A stretch of DNA of 64,000 nt from Liolophura sinensis (lineage: Eukaryota > Mollusca > Polyplacophora > Chitonida > Chitonidae). The notes beneath the pieces are model-generated. The model was not told where the DNA came from. It searched no databases and saw only the letters and a program-made list of their open reading frames with translations. The DNA lies in the NCBI RefSeq assembly GCF_032854445.1, contig NC_088300.1, positions 60,488,984 through 60,552,983 on the forward strand, given 5' to 3'. Shown here piece after piece: positions 1-29,605 of the stretch (position 1 is its first letter; every line of letters begins with the position of its first letter). The position numbers and the translations under genes were made by a program.

Positions 1-1639
1 TATGTACATATGATATCACCAATGCACCTTCGTATGTTTTCATGCACCAACAGACGATTTAATGTCAAGTGTTGGCGCATTAAACCCTCGGCGAACTAAA
101 AGTTTTGGAAGTTTTGTATGGCTAATCTGCATAAACGCTTTAACCTGTTCTTAAGTGGACACCGAGGCCTATTCACTAAGAATTAGCGCGCCACATTAAG
201 TTTCCTCAGCAATGACGATCCTTCTCATCGTATTGACTGCATCAGCGCTTTCACACAATTCTGCTCTATACAGATGGGATTAAGGGGGAAAATGAGTTTA
301 AAGGCCACATCCTGGTCGGCGAGACCCGCCCTTATAGATCTTGTGATCATCAATTATCATTACAGATGATTTAGTCTCGATCAAGTTAACTGGAAGCAGT
401 CTGCAGGGTTCGCGCGCTTTGTCGTGATACCAGCCTCAGGGCAACCGACAAGACTTCATCGGCTACGCCGGCTTAAAGACGTTCTCAGACTACAGACTGC
501 ATAATACGGCCCATTCGTCACCAGAGGACGGCATTACACCATACCTTTCTGTTCACAAAAGCTGATCTGTCCTTAGAAGCACTTCATATATATACTTACA
601 TAACATAGCGGATAAATTAAATTGATTGCCCCGGAAGTAATTGGATTAAATCGGCACCGTTACGCGGATGCCTTTGTGCAGGAAATCATAATGAAACTCT
701 TGTATTAAAAAACAATGGTGAATCTAGCTCGGTATCACTTAATATGTGTTACCGAATACTCACGTCTGATTAAAATTTACGTTATTTCCCTTTTTTATGA
801 TCCATTTGACAAAAAGAAAGTAGTAACCACCTTCGTGTGTTTATTATAAAACATGTAGTGGTTGATTTATCATCATTAAATTATTTCAGACAGAAACTAT
901 AAGTGCATGTATATACGTACACAAAATAAGATAACCAGACACCCCTTTCTTCTTTATTCATGCTAGTTTTAGCAGCCATCCCAACTAACTTATGCGATGC
1001 CCATTAAAAGCGTTTTCAAACCTTATTAACATAAAAATGCCGGAGAAAAAATTGAACCATTCTAGGCTCGAGACCACCAGAGGGAATATCCGTTTTAATC
1101 TGTTGGTTTTCTATGAGGCGATTAAAACTGGCACACTCCGATATGGCCTTCACTATAGCCCTGAGAAAGTGACTTTGGCCTTTTAGAGAGTCCCTGTGGA
1201 GTTGTCAGTGCGGAGTTTAACACAGGAGTGTGATATTGCTGTGAAACTTGTCTCCAGCGACACCTATCATATACAACCTCTAGCCACTTATCCACAAGAC
1301 TTCTTTTATTAATGGAATGGCTTATTTTAATACCTGAGCCCTTAAAACAGAATGAAAAGACTCTAATACTGACGCTAGCGGGTGAATTGAAAGTGCAGCA
1401 TATGCTCTACTTTAAAGGCTTTATATCATATATTCGTTTCTGCCATGTCTACCAATGCTAAAATGTAAGCGCTACAGCATAGGGTAAACGTGTATTTTGT
1501 GGGTGGGCTAGACACGAATAATTGACCCTCAACTTCTTATTGCTCGGATAGGCCGATCATTTCAACTTCTCGCTGATTTTTCCTTACTTAATTCCTCGTG
1601 TGCTTTACGAGGTCCAAATTTTATTGGAAGCTACTGTGA
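1..1639. other. upstream flank of Nkx6, no gene seen
   Basis: AT-rich sequence with only short chance ORFs. I found no exon with plausible splice sites, no RNA gene and no repeat family member. It may contain distal regulatory sequence of the downstream homeobox gene, but nothing in it can be named. Confidence 0.5.
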
Positions 1640-1850
1640 ATTAATGGAGTGAGGTTGATCTGTGGTGAGGAGCGCCTCCACCAATAGAAACGCTCGTCGC
1701 TCTGCTCCGTCTCGCGCCGGACAGGCGGCCAGCCAACGAGAAGGCGAGATGACATCAACAGGTCGGCCCCTCTTGGAAATCAAAGGCTAATCAATCTTGG
1801 TAGAGAAGTGATTGATGATCTTGAAGTCTGTCATTGGGGGCCTGCTATAA
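1640..1850 (+). promoter_or_regulatory. putative Nkx6 promoter / proximal regulatory segment
   Basis: A locally GC- and CpG-rich segment (about 1,660-1,770) in AT-rich surroundings, ending some 260 bp before the Nkx6 start codon. Visible motifs are CCAAT at 1,681, a TCF/LEF-like ATCAAAGG at 1,779, a Hox/Pbx-like TGATTGAT at 1,809 and an inverted CCAAT (ATTGG) at 1,833. No convincing TATA box was seen. The position and motif density suggest a core or proximal promoter. This is inference; the transcription start is not known. Confidence 0.45.
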
Positions 1851-2108
1851 CAACTTCACCGTGTCATTCTCGTCAGATCGGACTAAACTAGCTCCCACGC
1901 TGCAACACAACTTCGACGAAACTTCATTCATTGGATTGGACTTTTTGACAGATATATTTTTGTGCGGTGGTCTTGAGGAAAAATTCTTGGATAACAGAGG
2001 AACAGTTCGCAAAGTATAACACTTATGGTGGGCTAACTTGCTGCAGAGTGTGTTTTGGTAAAAATCTGTGACCCTTAAATCTCTCTGTTCGAACAAACAT
2101 CTGTGACA

Positions 2109-16593
<14,485 letters not shown>

Positions 16594-17190
16594 CCTATGA
16601 GATAGTGGAATCGGACGATTGGTTAACTAAACACTGTGTGAGAGAGTGGAACAATGTGTTGTTTCAGATGACGAGAAAATTGCGGGAGGAAGCCGTCGGT
16701 GTGCCATTATGCCTGTGTGCGCCCCAAAATCAGACATGGGAGGTAGACGGATATAGTTGAATGACTTGATGGCGGTAGTGCCATATAAAAGCTGATCCCA
16801 GCCCTGTAAAGGTGATCAGCAGTGACAGTTGACACTCATTTTGTGTGTGAGCGTTTTCTCAAATTTTTTTTCTCCAAAATAATTTTACAAAAATATTATG
16901 TATGAAAGTTGTATATGAATTTAAATATATTTATCACAAATAAGCTTGCCTCATGCGGACTCGAGGGCACAAAGATTGCACTTTACTGCACGTGATTCTT
17001 GATTGTCCTTTTATTCTACTCATTCTGCCGCTAGAAACTGACACTGGCTTCTCTGCCCGCAGTAGCTTATCTTGCCTGCAACACGCAAAGACAAAATATT
17101 TATTTGAACTCCGAAAGTATGTATGAATTGTACGGTGAATGTGGTCGTACCTTGAACTGTAAATTAAACTGAATCTACCTGAATGTTTAA
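16594..17190 (+). other. putative Nkx6 3' UTR with an ATTAAA poly(A) hexamer
   Basis: Non-coding sequence after the stop. A variant poly(A) hexamer ATTAAA is at 17,163-17,168, followed by a T/GT-rich stretch near 17,215-17,250. No canonical AATAAA lies nearer. The end of the transcript is therefore a guess. Confidence 0.35.
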
Positions 17191-20100
17191 AAACAGTCTA
17201 CATGTATGTACAATAATCTTTGTTTTGCGGTGGTGTTTCTAATATGTTCATGACTCACTCATGATCCCCTATGTTTTATATTTATTTCTCGATAAATGAC
17301 GAATATCATATAAAAGAACTGATGAATATATAACTAAGATTTACTTTTACTCTGTGAGCGGCCAGATTTTGTCTCTCTGCTCCTGGAGTCATGGGTTGGA
17401 CCTTAGCGAGATGGAAGTGGGGGTGGGGGATAGAATACTACCCGGTTTACCTTGTTACAATATTAATCAGCTTTCAAAGCCGTTGTCAGTTGACAGCCTT
17501 TACCGTTGTTGACATACCAGATCTCGAGGCATATTAAATTTGTGTCGGCGCTCATGTTTTATGGGTATTAGTGTGACAACGCAGGTATCAAGAGTGTCAG
17601 ACTGTGAACTTTTAATCTGTGAGCCTTCCAGAAAGGGGCGGGCAATGCTTCTGGCTGCCCTAAACACGCCCTGGGGGTAAATTATAGATACCGGAGCTAT
17701 TAGGCTCACCCGTATGCCGCTCTGACCCCTTGTATGATTAATATATGAGGATAAAAATGAAGTCGTCACTACTTGTCTGCCGTGTGTTCAACACAACCCA
17801 CGATCACTGTGTTTACCACATACCAGAAACGCCGCATTCGATCTGTTACTGGGCAGTGAGTGGGGTTTTTTTTCTTCCCTTTTTATGCCTCATGAAAGTA
17901 TCAATTGAGATACAGGACAATCCTTAGGACAGGGCTAAACTGAAACAGTAACCAGTATGGTGAAGGTCTATAGGCTAAACACGGAGTGAAAGGGGCAACA
18001 ACCGATCTTCCAGTCCATCGGCTTACTGTCGGACTTTGGCGACAGCTCGTGGAATAAGCCGTATCACGTAATGAATGACACCCCCACCCCACCACCCACC
18101 GACTCTTCATCCTTGCCTGGGTTTTTGTTTTTTTTTGCGGTGGGCCCCAAACTGAACATCAATTTGTCCAGAGGTGTTTTTTGTGGCAACCATTTTATCA
18201 CTGCTCCCGATCTCAACTTCTGCGATCTTATCAGACCGTAATTTTCTTAGCCAATTTGAATAGAGAGAGGAAAAGAGGGCCCCTTAATCCTAGCAAACCG
18301 GCCATCAAACGTTTGTCTGACAAGAGCTTAACTGGCGCTCGGTCCACGTGAATGGCAAGCCGATGTTGGCGGAGATAGAAAGGATGAAAGGCTCCACGCA
18401 GGACCGGGCTGGAGCTTGGATACCAGAACGGTTATTGTAAAGAGGCCTTGATCTCATGATTGAAGGAATAACTGTAAAGCGTCGGTTTAAGAAGACCGTT
18501 ATCCCTGTATGATCTAACAGTAGGATATTGCAGTACGGCCCCCTAATAACCATATCATCAGGCAAGCCTATCCGGATCTTGGGCTACGTCCAATCCCCGA
18601 AAACATCGCTACAACAATGGAGTTTAATGAAGAGAAAGAAAAGTGGTTAAAACCGTGTTAGATTTATGATGTTGTCTAATATTGTATCGTGTCACTTCAG
18701 AGCCCACCAACATTGCTACCGGAAGGAAGAGGGATTGGTTATTGGGCTAATGACGACCAGACAATATGTCGAGACCCTGAGATTTGCTTACAAATGCCTC
18801 CACGGCTCTATTCAATTGGGCAGATCATGAGGCAATTACAGGGGGATCAGACTAGTACCTTGCTTAATGCCATCAATTCGAGCCGGAATAATAATAAAAA
18901 TAATACCAGCCTAACCAGGTTACAAAACCGTTGACAAAAAAATTCAATACCAGTCATGACTCGTATTAAAGAAACACTACTTGACTATCATATATGGATT
19001 GATGGTTTTATTTGTGGCTTATAATGGTCTCTTGCACAAAGATTTAGAGATTTGTTTTGCTAAACAGGACATCAGGAACATTTTGTGCAAACATCATTGG
19101 TTAAGATTTAATGAATCCCACAACTCTTTAATGCAGCGAAGGGCATTTGCGTTAAAATTGTCCAAAGACATTACACGTGGCCAACTTGAACTATAGTGTT
19201 GTGTTTTTATGGTATGCGTTTTGCTGCGATTGGCAAAAATCTCTAGTCATCCTCTGGGAGCTTTATATTTTGTTGATAGGGCGAAATCTAACTGCCTTTT
19301 TCAGTTTCTCAGATTGACAGGCTTTATGTATATAGATTTTATGACATTATTTTTTTATTAATTATTATAATCAGGTCGGTGTATCGGTGTTTGACAGTTT
19401 ATGAAGTACAAAAGCCATGAAGGTTTAATCTTAATGTTGAATCTTCATGTCTCAGATCTGTCAAATCTGCCGGTACACAACAGATTGTCACTGTATCATT
19501 TCTAATGCAATCTATAATCCTGTAATGTAAGCCCAAACTGTTCATCACAATTCGCTTTTCGGTACGTTTTAGCACTTATACACACAACCCTCTACTACAT
19601 ATAATGTATATATCTAACAGATCACATAATATTCTGAATGTGGTCATTAAATAAATATTCAATGAGATTGAAATCAAACTATTAGTTTTCTTTCGCTTTG
19701 TTCATGCTTTCCTGGCCTTCTTAAGTGAAGATACTTCATCGTGTTGAATAAGACTCCTAGCCATACCTTGACAATTGTTTTTCATCCCTCAGTAAGAAAG
19801 GTATTGTGCAGGCTTTCCAGGTTCCATTAAATTGTCCAGGAGGAATTCCATTACCGATTAATTTGTTTGCCCTCAGTTATAAAGCTGTTATACCGCATTC
19901 CTATAGGATGTAATAATGAGTACATGTATGCCCTAGGTGGATGTGTTAATCAAGAATTTAGACATGGCTTAACGATGGTTTCTCAGCAGCTAGAGATTGC
20001 TTCGAGAAAAGACTCGGGCTGAAACTATAACGCGATAGTTATTAATTTAGGGAAATTTTAAAAGAATCAGCCAGACGTGTAAACTGTGTCAAACTGCATG

Positions 20101-23100
20101 CATTTATATAATATAGAAAGAAGAAAAAAAATTTTTATCTCGTGTCGAACTCTATCTGTCTTTGGGACGTTTCGTCCCGTGTTGTGGATCCGATCTCCAA
20201 AGATCAACAAAACACTAGTTGGAAACTGCCGAGGTTTCTCGGGTGCCATTTCCGTGTCATGTGATTTCGTGGTTCGTGTCACTGGTTGGGTCGCAGAATG
20301 AACGGTGGGAAATTTCTTTCGACACAGGATACGACTTAATCTCTAGTTGTGCGGCTGATAGCCCAAGGTATTATTGCCAATTTATTTCTATCTGGTATCA
20401 AATGCAATTAATATTTTCAACTTTTGGTGATAAATCATGCACTTAAAGAGATTGATCAGTTGCCCGCTGACACGGACCGCGAACAATAAATAAGGCCTTG
20501 GCTGATCAACTGGCCGTCTCTACTTGCCCAATAGCTCCGCTGCTTTTCACTGTAGCTCGGGTGACAAATGCCGTGTCCCGACGAATCAATTTGCCCAGGC
20601 GACTTCAACAAAGGAAATATAAACATAATGGTTATTTCCTTTTGCTCGTTTTCGTTTCTAACCGACTCTGTTAAACGTATCCATGTAGTTTTTCCAGTCA
20701 TTTGTCGGGGCGCTTACTATCGATCCTTCGTGAACGCATCGAGAGGGTGGGTCATAAAACTTGAGGGAGGTCGATATACTCACCAACAACGCTTAGAAAA
20801 CCACATATTTCTGTATAGTAGGATGAGTTATCTGCGAACGTTAACTAGTTTACTAAACAAGCAATGCAGCAAATGCAGTTGGGCGTTGGCTTAAGGGAAT
20901 TATAAGTGCAAAAAGCTAAACGTGCAAAAAGTTGATATTACATGTTTATGTGAAATTCAAATATGTGTTTGCGCAATGAATCTCGAACTGGACATGAGTG
21001 TTTGGTATCTCCCACCAATACTCCCCCCTCCCCCACTCCGCCCCATTCCTTGTCTTCTCACCCTCCGCGACATCCCTTGGCCCTCTAACTGACATCGGGG
21101 TTGCTGATGCTCATTGAAGGGGAGTGTATTACCGCATTTATCATAGAAATTTAATAATCGCCCCTCATCGGAGTGTGGCAGTATAACGGAATAAGAATGG
21201 CTCTTTTCCTCGGATGACGTCCAGAAAGGATGGCTACAATAGCCAAAGGGGAACATGAAGTGACACGGCTGTATAGTTCTTCATTGAGCCGCTAATACGG
21301 TCAACTGCGGGCTTTGTGGCTCGAATCCATCATCTCCATTTAATAAAAACCTCTCCAAATGCTGCCTCTAATCTGACAATGGTAACCCGAGCGGATGATT
21401 CTATTGAAATGAAAACCTTAAGAAAGCACGGTTCACTGGTCCTGTGTGCTGAAGGGATTTATGGGGGAGCTTAAGACCGTGTTTCCGCGTCCATCCAGTT
21501 CACATCTCTGCTTGTTGGTGTAGGAGCCAGTTCTCATTGCAAGAGCAAGCTCTTACTCCGCGGCGATCACGGCTACTGACTCTCCAACAGTGCTAGCAAC
21601 GCACGGCCAAATGGGCGGTCAAGCAGACTGATAGAAGAGTGATATTTGGGTGCAGTCCAGCGCTCCCCGGGACCGCAGTGAACATAGATCACCGCTGATA
21701 GCTTACACGAGTGATTTAACGCCAGTTATTCTTGTCTTTATGAGAATCTTAAAGACAATATATTTGATGACGAACAATTTGTTTAACAGGATTCTGTACA
21801 AGAGCGACGCGGACTCTTAGCAACTTTATCACCAAGGTTCAATAACGTTCATTATGCACCTTGATAAAGATTCCCGTGGACCCCATTTAGCCCAGCTTAG
21901 TGGTACTCGCATTCACTATACAGTACAACCGTTGACCCAATTAATAAAAGTACATTATCTTGATTTACAATCCTGGTCGCTAATTATATACTGGAAAGCT
22001 AAACCAGTGCATACTTATGTCGTTTGACCTTACAGTAAGTTTTCATTAGAACGATTATGTTCCTCACTCGATCCTCTCTGAGTTCTGATCCTTTCAAAGT
22101 AAAATTCCAAATGTTCATACATGTCATTCATTAATTTCTTCATTTCATTTCACACCGAACTCAAAATATTTCATTTGTACGACGGTAGCACTTACACTTA
22201 TCCTCCTAAAATCAATGGCATGCCTTTATAAAATCGGGCATATGTCCTTATCCAAAAAAGCAAAGTCTTCACTAAGTGGCTGGTTATCGTCCATGGTAAA
22301 GAATTAAATATTAAAACGGTTACCACACTACTCCACGCCAAGTAATACCCGTTGTTTAAGTCTGCAGCGTAGACAATAAAACAAAGTAGCGCCATGGCTT
22401 AGGTAGGGTTAAGGGGGAAAATTCAGTAATGGTAATTGCAATTTATGACACGTCACTAGTCTACATTTACTCAAAATGGTGCGTTCTCATCATATCTAAC
22501 ATACAATAACATTGAAACGGATTCTTACTCCACCGAAAGAGTCGTAGTTTATTCAGGAATATAATATTAAAAAACAAAAACATGAGGAGAGATGACAGTG
22601 TGATAGCTGCCAAATGGTCACACGCAACCATCAACACTGTTTACCTTCTTTCGGTTTGAATGTAAGTTTAATACGCATATTATCGTCAGCTTCGTGAATG
22701 TTTCTTGGACGTGTTATAACCTAGTATAAGATTAAGAGTTATCATATGTGATTATTTTGGGCCATGATTGTAAACGTTCAACATTTATGTATGAGAGACC
22801 CATACAATCTGTTAGATGAACATAGAGATTGGGTGAACAATGCCCAAGAGTTGATTCAGTCTGTTACAATTTGGATTGTCTGTCAGAATGGCAGAGATCG
22901 CGTTTTTTTTTCTTTTCCTTTTTATTCTAAACCTTTTGAACCATCTTTGCAAAATGACAGACACCTTGTCCATCGCGGGGATGCCTTAATCCGCCGATAT
23001 GAGCAAAGATAGGACTAATGACCATGGATTAATGCCTGCACTGTATAATATCTCAATTATGGGGCGGATTAAGATATCAGTTTCCCAGACCATCTGTGAG

Positions 23101-26100
23101 AGTTAAAGGGAAGAGGATGGGAGGTCGGGTGAGGAGGAGGGTGGGGGGGTGGTGATAGAGGGTCAAGTCCATGCACGAAGCCAGCCACATATGGCTTATG
23201 TGCGTTCTGTCCTAACGTTCTTGGTTTGAGTTTGTAATGTGAAGGGCTCTATACGTTGACGGAAGCGTGAAATGCCTGGCTCATTGCATGGCTCCACCCG
23301 TTATAGCCGAACGGTAACGTCGTTGGGACACGTGCCTTTTGATTGAACATTGTTGGCTCGTATATAATTGTGTGGGAAAAAATTATACTGTAGCTTTCCA
23401 TGGAGTCAAATGTTATGCTGACAAAGTGGTATCAATCCAGATTTCGAGTACCTTCAAGACTGTTAAATAATGTATTACGCTGACCGCGGTAAGGTCATCA
23501 CATGCGCACATAAAACATCTCCGTGAATTTCCTATAGTTATTTGATGCTACTGAATAATAATTCACTTTGAGACATTTAATGTGTAAACATTAGCTGATC
23601 CGTCGTGAAGTGAGAACAAACCAAGGGCAAACACATCAGTCGCCAAAACTGCTTAATTCTGAATGCATTTACATCAATGTTGTGACATAACGATAGAAGA
23701 ATGTGAAACAGGCCATTATCAACATTGGCTCGGAACTTCATCATAAAGGATAATCAAGGCATTATCTTTACCGTATAATAAACCATTTATCCGGGATATT
23801 GACTTCTATTAACAATTGAGTAAATATGGATTTTGTTACTTTCTGCCCAGTTAATATCGCTTGACAATTGCAATATGCAAATTTTACTGGGACGCAAATA
23901 TGGTGTAAACACAACAAATCACCCATAAAATTATACTCTGTGTAAAGTTCAATATTATTTCATCCATGCGAGAATTATTTTTCATCAATTCGACCCACTT
24001 CGGTTTAATGCCACCGATAATTTTAATTTCTACTTAACTGGAAATTTTGTCGTAATCATCATTAAGGATGTATATTTGTTTAGTGTATATACATTTAATT
24101 AAGTAATAATAAATTTGAGATGAAGTAAGCATCAATTACTGATTCATATCAAACTGTCGTATTGAATTTTTCACTTGTTTTAACAGTTTCAGTGGAAAAT
24201 GTAATAATTTTGAAAAAGAAAACATTAAAGGTACTTTTTGCCACAAAATGTATGACTATACTTCAGTAAATGTTCTTAATGGCGATTCTAAGAGAGGAAA
24301 GCCATCTGTGATCAGAAAACTGACTGAAAATTTGAAGTAAATACTTTTATACAGGTCCTATAAGTTCAAGGAGTATATATTCATGCATTTTGATTTCAAA
24401 ACATACTTTAATCTCAAGAGGAAATTTTAACATTAATCGCAAAAAATATTTAGAAAAACAAATTTGCAAAATTTCAAGGAGCTTATAATCAATGAACAGA
24501 ATTTTGGGGGGTCAGTGTTTCATCGCTCAATATGTCAGTTTATTCAGCAACTGTGAACACCTTTCCATTGTTACTTCACACATTTTAGCTACTGTTTACT
24601 AAGAGAGGTGATATTTTTCATCAGGCATTGATGTGAACTAGAAACATTAATTTGGATTCCATGCAATTGACGCTGTTATTGGCAACATCCATTTATTAGG
24701 GCCGGGTAGGAAATATGATGTATTTTGTTATAATATCGACACGAGGTACAACAATCAGCAGCTGGGACAATACGTCTCTTTGTCGCACGCCATTACTGTT
24801 CTCCACTCGCCACCCAGTAACAGGAATATCCCATTGTCGGGCAACAGTCCAAGTACTTAACATGTTAATATATTGGATTATATGAACTACTAGAGGTGTA
24901 TTAGACACGGTGGCAACATGAATAATGATCCGTCGTTTGACCGGGGCTCAAACGTTATCACAGACTTGCGAACACCACAAATGACGGAAACTGTCGATTA
25001 CTAGACCGCCCCCAGAGTCCAATTCACTCCTGTTTTGTGGAACAAAACACATATGTTAAACATATCTTTAACGTGTGTGGACTTTTTTTAAGCTATAAGG
25101 CTGCCTTTTCGATTGCTGTAGAGAAACAGGCTTCACGGCAGTCAAAGATATATGCGTAAAATGAAATTGCATGCCACTTGTTCTCTGTTTATCGAGTATA
25201 TATACTGTTTGAAGTGTACTCTGTAACCTGCTTCAATTCAATATTTCATAAACATATCACCAAATGACAACCTATAAGAGGCCAGCTATACTCTGTTACA
25301 GAACGGGGTTTCAAATATTGTCAGTGACGCATTAAACAACCTTAGTGCAATAGGCAGGATATTTAGATTTTAAATCGAATTCATCACAGAATTAAGCACC
25401 ATTACACTCATATAAAATTGCTATATTTTATTAATATTTCATCGAGAACCATTTCTCCTCTACACGAATTCCTTAACACGTATATATATTTTAATCAGGC
25501 AGGAAAGATATTCAACAAAAACTGCATGTATTATGATTGCTGAGTGGTGAAGGCATATAGAAGAACTTAATAGTGGCAGTTATGTTACTTCATCATACAA
25601 CGGAATTAAGAATGCATTGCACAGTCAGTTTGGTGTCAGTCCGCTATGAGGAGGTGGGACATTATGTCGTGTCGCTTCTCTGTTTTTTCTCTCTCTGCTG
25701 TACACCTCAATAACATTGTATCGTCGGCATGACGTTAAATAGGATAATATTTGTAAATAAGGTGGATTTGGAAGAAGAATTAAGACATGGTTGTGACATG
25801 GATGAAACGAAGTAAATATGGAAATAATCCAATTTACCCTTAAGGAATCAGTCAGTAGAAAGGCAACAAACAACCACTGTTATGAGCTGCCGTAACTTAA
25901 ACGAGTCACCAGCTGACGTCAAACTACATTATATTGAACAGTTAAGATTTTTAGCCTTGATGAGTCGTTAAAGACTGCTGAGTAAAAACAGTACAGCACA
26001 ATATTCATAAATCTTCCAGTTTCTACTAGAATACACTATGGATGCTACCAATGCGTTTCCAAAAGCCAAATGCAGTTAAAGATTCATAAAAATTATGGTA

Positions 26101-29100
26101 AATGTGATGATGGAGAAACTCATTCAGGTGGGATTTCTCTAACCCAATCAAAACGCTACAGTTTCTAGTTTAGTTGTATCTTTTTGTGAGTTCTTGCTTC
26201 TTGCTTAGGATTATGAACAATGGCATCGTTTTAAATTGACAGCGGTTTGCTGTGCTACATTTGCGAATAACCGCAAATATTTTTCGTCTTAAGACAAAAG
26301 TAAGTGTAAACGGTCATAATAAAGTAAGGTCATGCTTTAAGCTTAAGCTGTGTGATTCTGGAATATATATTGCTGCGCAATATGGTTATTCTTTTATCCA
26401 TGGATAGATCTGCATACAAAACTCACATAAAGTTCAGACCGCTGTTACTTATGGTAAAGTCAGTGGGACTTGCCATTTTACCAAAGTATTTAAATTTTAT
26501 TGATTATAAATGTGGCTGAAGATGTCATCTGTATTAATTTTAAAAGCATAAGCAGAAATGGCTGCAAGAATTGTATGGATTTGACAGAGTATAGTGCTGT
26601 TTCCTTTTATTGCACAATTTGTTTTCTTGCCCAGTGTGCACAGGGGTAATTAATAAACCTGATGCATATTAAAAAGTAGAACACACACATGGACACAGCG
26701 TGTACATGATACTTTTCTGGAGGATGTAAGTTATAGGGACATTTTTTCACTTTATATAACCTCCATCATCCGCTTCTTATTTACATTTCCGACTGTGGTT
26801 GTGTTTCTAATTTCAGTGGTTACCGACCATGATGGTTTCTAGCTGTTTCCAGAGCGAGTGTGGCATGGTCCCCAACGAGGTGACAATATACGGCGTGTGG
26901 AAGACGTATATGCACATGGAAACGATACATATATACAGTCTGTGGCGAATAACTGTTAGCTGTAAATGACTTGATATTTAACCTGGCATACATCGGATCG
27001 CTGACATAAAAGAACAAAGGCGTATTATTCTTTACAAAAAAGGAGATGAAACGACAAGCGGGGAACACACGAAGAAGGCGTCGAGTTTCTTCTCATTTGT
27101 ACTCTGCTAAGGCCCCACCCTTCCCGCTTGGAAACTCCAGACAAATAAACAGGCAAGAGACTCTCAGACGCATGGACGAACTGAAGGAGGCTAATACAGC
27201 TCGCTGTTAGTATGAGGTATTTCCTAACAACGGTTGGCCATAAAGCCACCGGGGACATCACAGCTACACGGTGCTTAATTAACGGTACAGTCATAAACAG
27301 ACACATAGATCAAAGAACAGTGATCGTAAACTAAAGGCGCGATTTCTTCACCCACACTTAAATGAGCCACTTGTATGAAAACTGCATACCCTGTAGATGG
27401 CGCGATTAGAATGTACATACAGTCATCCGAAAACTCTCGAAGAAACAAAGTCGATGTAGATAACCAGTTAATGGATGTGATCATATATGTGGCCGTAACT
27501 AAACGATGGCACCCCGCAAGTAGCGATACTGACAATTCCCAACTAAGTTTTCGGCATGCTTTTTTGTAACACAAAAATCTCACAATCATGTAAATATAAA
27601 CTTTCCACTAGTTAAGTGTAAAATTAAGATACACATGCTGTACAGGCTTATATAACACGTGGTTTCATTGTGACTGCCTGAGGGTACTGGTTGACTCATT
27701 CCATTTAAGAGGCTATGCCAGACATTCTTGGCAAAAAATCATTCTTCGTGAATTCGAATTGAATTTTTCCTGTATTTTAGAAAAGCCCAGATATAATTTC
27801 TTTTCACAAAATATCAGCCGCGTCTGTTCACGTGTTAATCGGTACTAGAGTTCTTAAAATTTATAAAGAGTGTCGCATTATAACTTTTTCTAATTTAGAA
27901 ACATTTTAATATTATAAATTATAGAGGTACGAGATATATACTGAAAGAGAATGGCGTGAGCTATTCTTGGAAAATAAAGAAAATTTGATTTGATCAGCGA
28001 ATATGGATTTTTGGCCAAAAATCTCCGGTATAGCCTCTTTAAGTGCTACTCTCCCTTCAGTCGAAGCTCTCTCTGGTAAGGCTTCGACTTGCAGTCAGGA
28101 AGATAGCAAGGTACCTGGTGCACGGTGGGATATGTCCAAAACCATCAGGCGCTATTTACTTACAATAATTGGTTCCTTCCTTAGACATAGAAATATAACA
28201 AAGAGTCCTGCGCGTATGGTGTGCCAAGGATATTCCATAAAACACTATCATTTAAGTTTCCTAAATCTTACTTTTTTGATTTATTTCCTTGTTGTTTTAC
28301 GCCATACTCAATAATGTTTTATCAGTTTTCAGGGTGGTGTAAACTACCTACATTTGGTAAGTTACTGATTAACTTGCTGATATGTCACGTATAGATATAG
28401 ATAAACGACCACAAGAGCATTGTCGGCAACTTATTGTCACAGGCCCCAGTAGAATGTAACGAGAACGGGCGAGTGTACAAATTCCCTGTCCAAGGCGGGC
28501 GTTTGATCGCTCACCTGGTGTGTTTTAGCGGTTGAGAGACACGCACTTTTAATGTTACAGTACGTTAAATGTGATGACAACACGGCTTTTCGAGTAATTT
28601 TAGACCAATGACGTCTAATATTACCGCCTTGTTTACCTAATTCTGCAAAAAGCATTATATTATGGGCGTGTACTTTGCCACTATTTATGCATTTACATGA
28701 ACAGAAGTGTCTAGAATCTCTGGTTGTCTGCATCGTAATTGTGCAAAAAAAACCCCCAAAAACTCGGGAAATAGGTGTGTATAAGCATAGGGTTGAAAAA
28801 AAGGTTTTCAATAACGACAATTCACAACCACAATGTGGATACTGATTAAACTTGCGTTTTTCCGGCATCATTGGGAACCGCTTCCCGTTTTTACTTATAA
28901 AATGACTCCGTCATAATTGTTTACGTGGAATTTTTTTCTCAATATTTTCGTGGCTTGTGTTAAATGTCGTTTTAGGAATTTGGTTTGCAATTATTGAACT
29001 GGAACGTCCATCATGGCGGGTAATTGGTAAAACAAATGTCTGTTATGACGCCTAGATTTGCAAATAATTATATATATGCCATCCAATTAATTTATAAATT

Positions 29101-29142
29101 GTGGCAAGATATTTAAAACGAAAAAAATGTTGGTAGCACAAA
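17191..29142. other. intergenic, no gene recognised
   Basis: About 12 kb without recognisable exons, RNA genes or complete mobile elements. It alternates AT-rich sequence with GC-richer patches (17,380-18,110; 18,300-18,560; 20,200-20,900; 21,000-21,720). A minus-strand stretch at about 24,770-24,860 encodes GVRQRDVLSQLL, loosely like a reverse-transcriptase motif, but has no supporting context. Developmental-gene flanks of this size commonly hold enhancers; none can be named here. Confidence 0.6.
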
Positions 29143-29445
29143 CCGCTTCGGTTGCCTAGTGTTAGAGCGTGTGTCCCGAAGTCGGCAGACCTGGGATCAT
29201 ACGCAAGTCGGGTCATACCAAAGATTTTAAAATGGCATACATGTCACTGCATTAGCACTGCGAGGCTAGAGCAAGAAAAACAAGACTGGTTGGTCCGGTG
29301 TCAGAATAATGTGACTGGGTTAAGTGTCATGTCTGATTTTTTTGACTTGATACTTCAGTGGCGGCAGCACTTTGGTGGCATGGACTTGCCCTGGCACAAG
29401 AAGACAAAATCACCAGTTCATTGTCTGGGTTTGTCTCCTTTATAA
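29143..29445 (+). mobile_element. SINE family B, near-complete copy
   Basis: Begins with a tRNA-like head (TTGCCTAGTGTTAGAGCGTG, then GGCAGACCTGGGATCATACG) and runs into CAAGACTGGTTGGTCCGGTG, AATGTGACTGGG and GGCAGCACTTTGGTGGCATG. The same blocks occur at 46,757, 53,209, 57,098 and 62,343, some inverted, which establishes a dispersed family. An open frame of 97 codons across it is not a gene. Confidence 0.8.
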
Positions 29446-29605
29446 ACACAGGTGTAAGAGGGAGGGTTTCACATAGATACAAATATACGAGGGGCTGAAC
29501 AGAGATGCAAAGACAATGGAAAGGGAACTCAGTTCTGAGAAAAGATGGTCATTGGGACAATATTATATCAATTTATTAAATCTTGAACTAATAACTACAT
29601 ACTAT

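Noticed and set aside
16784-16795. Strong TATA-like TATAAAAG about 190 bp after the Nkx6 stop
   Set aside because: It lies in the presumed Nkx6 3' UTR with no gene downstream on that strand; probably chance.
24696-24908. Minus-strand frame with NGVRQRDVLSQLL, like a reverse-transcriptase block
   Set aside because: Only about a dozen residues resemble the motif and nothing upstream or downstream supports a retrotransposon; kept as a remark only.
28437-28871. 144-codon minus-strand frame starting ATG ATG
   Set aside because: In this much AT-rich sequence about one chance frame of this length is expected; composition and residues show no domain, signal peptide or coding periodicity.
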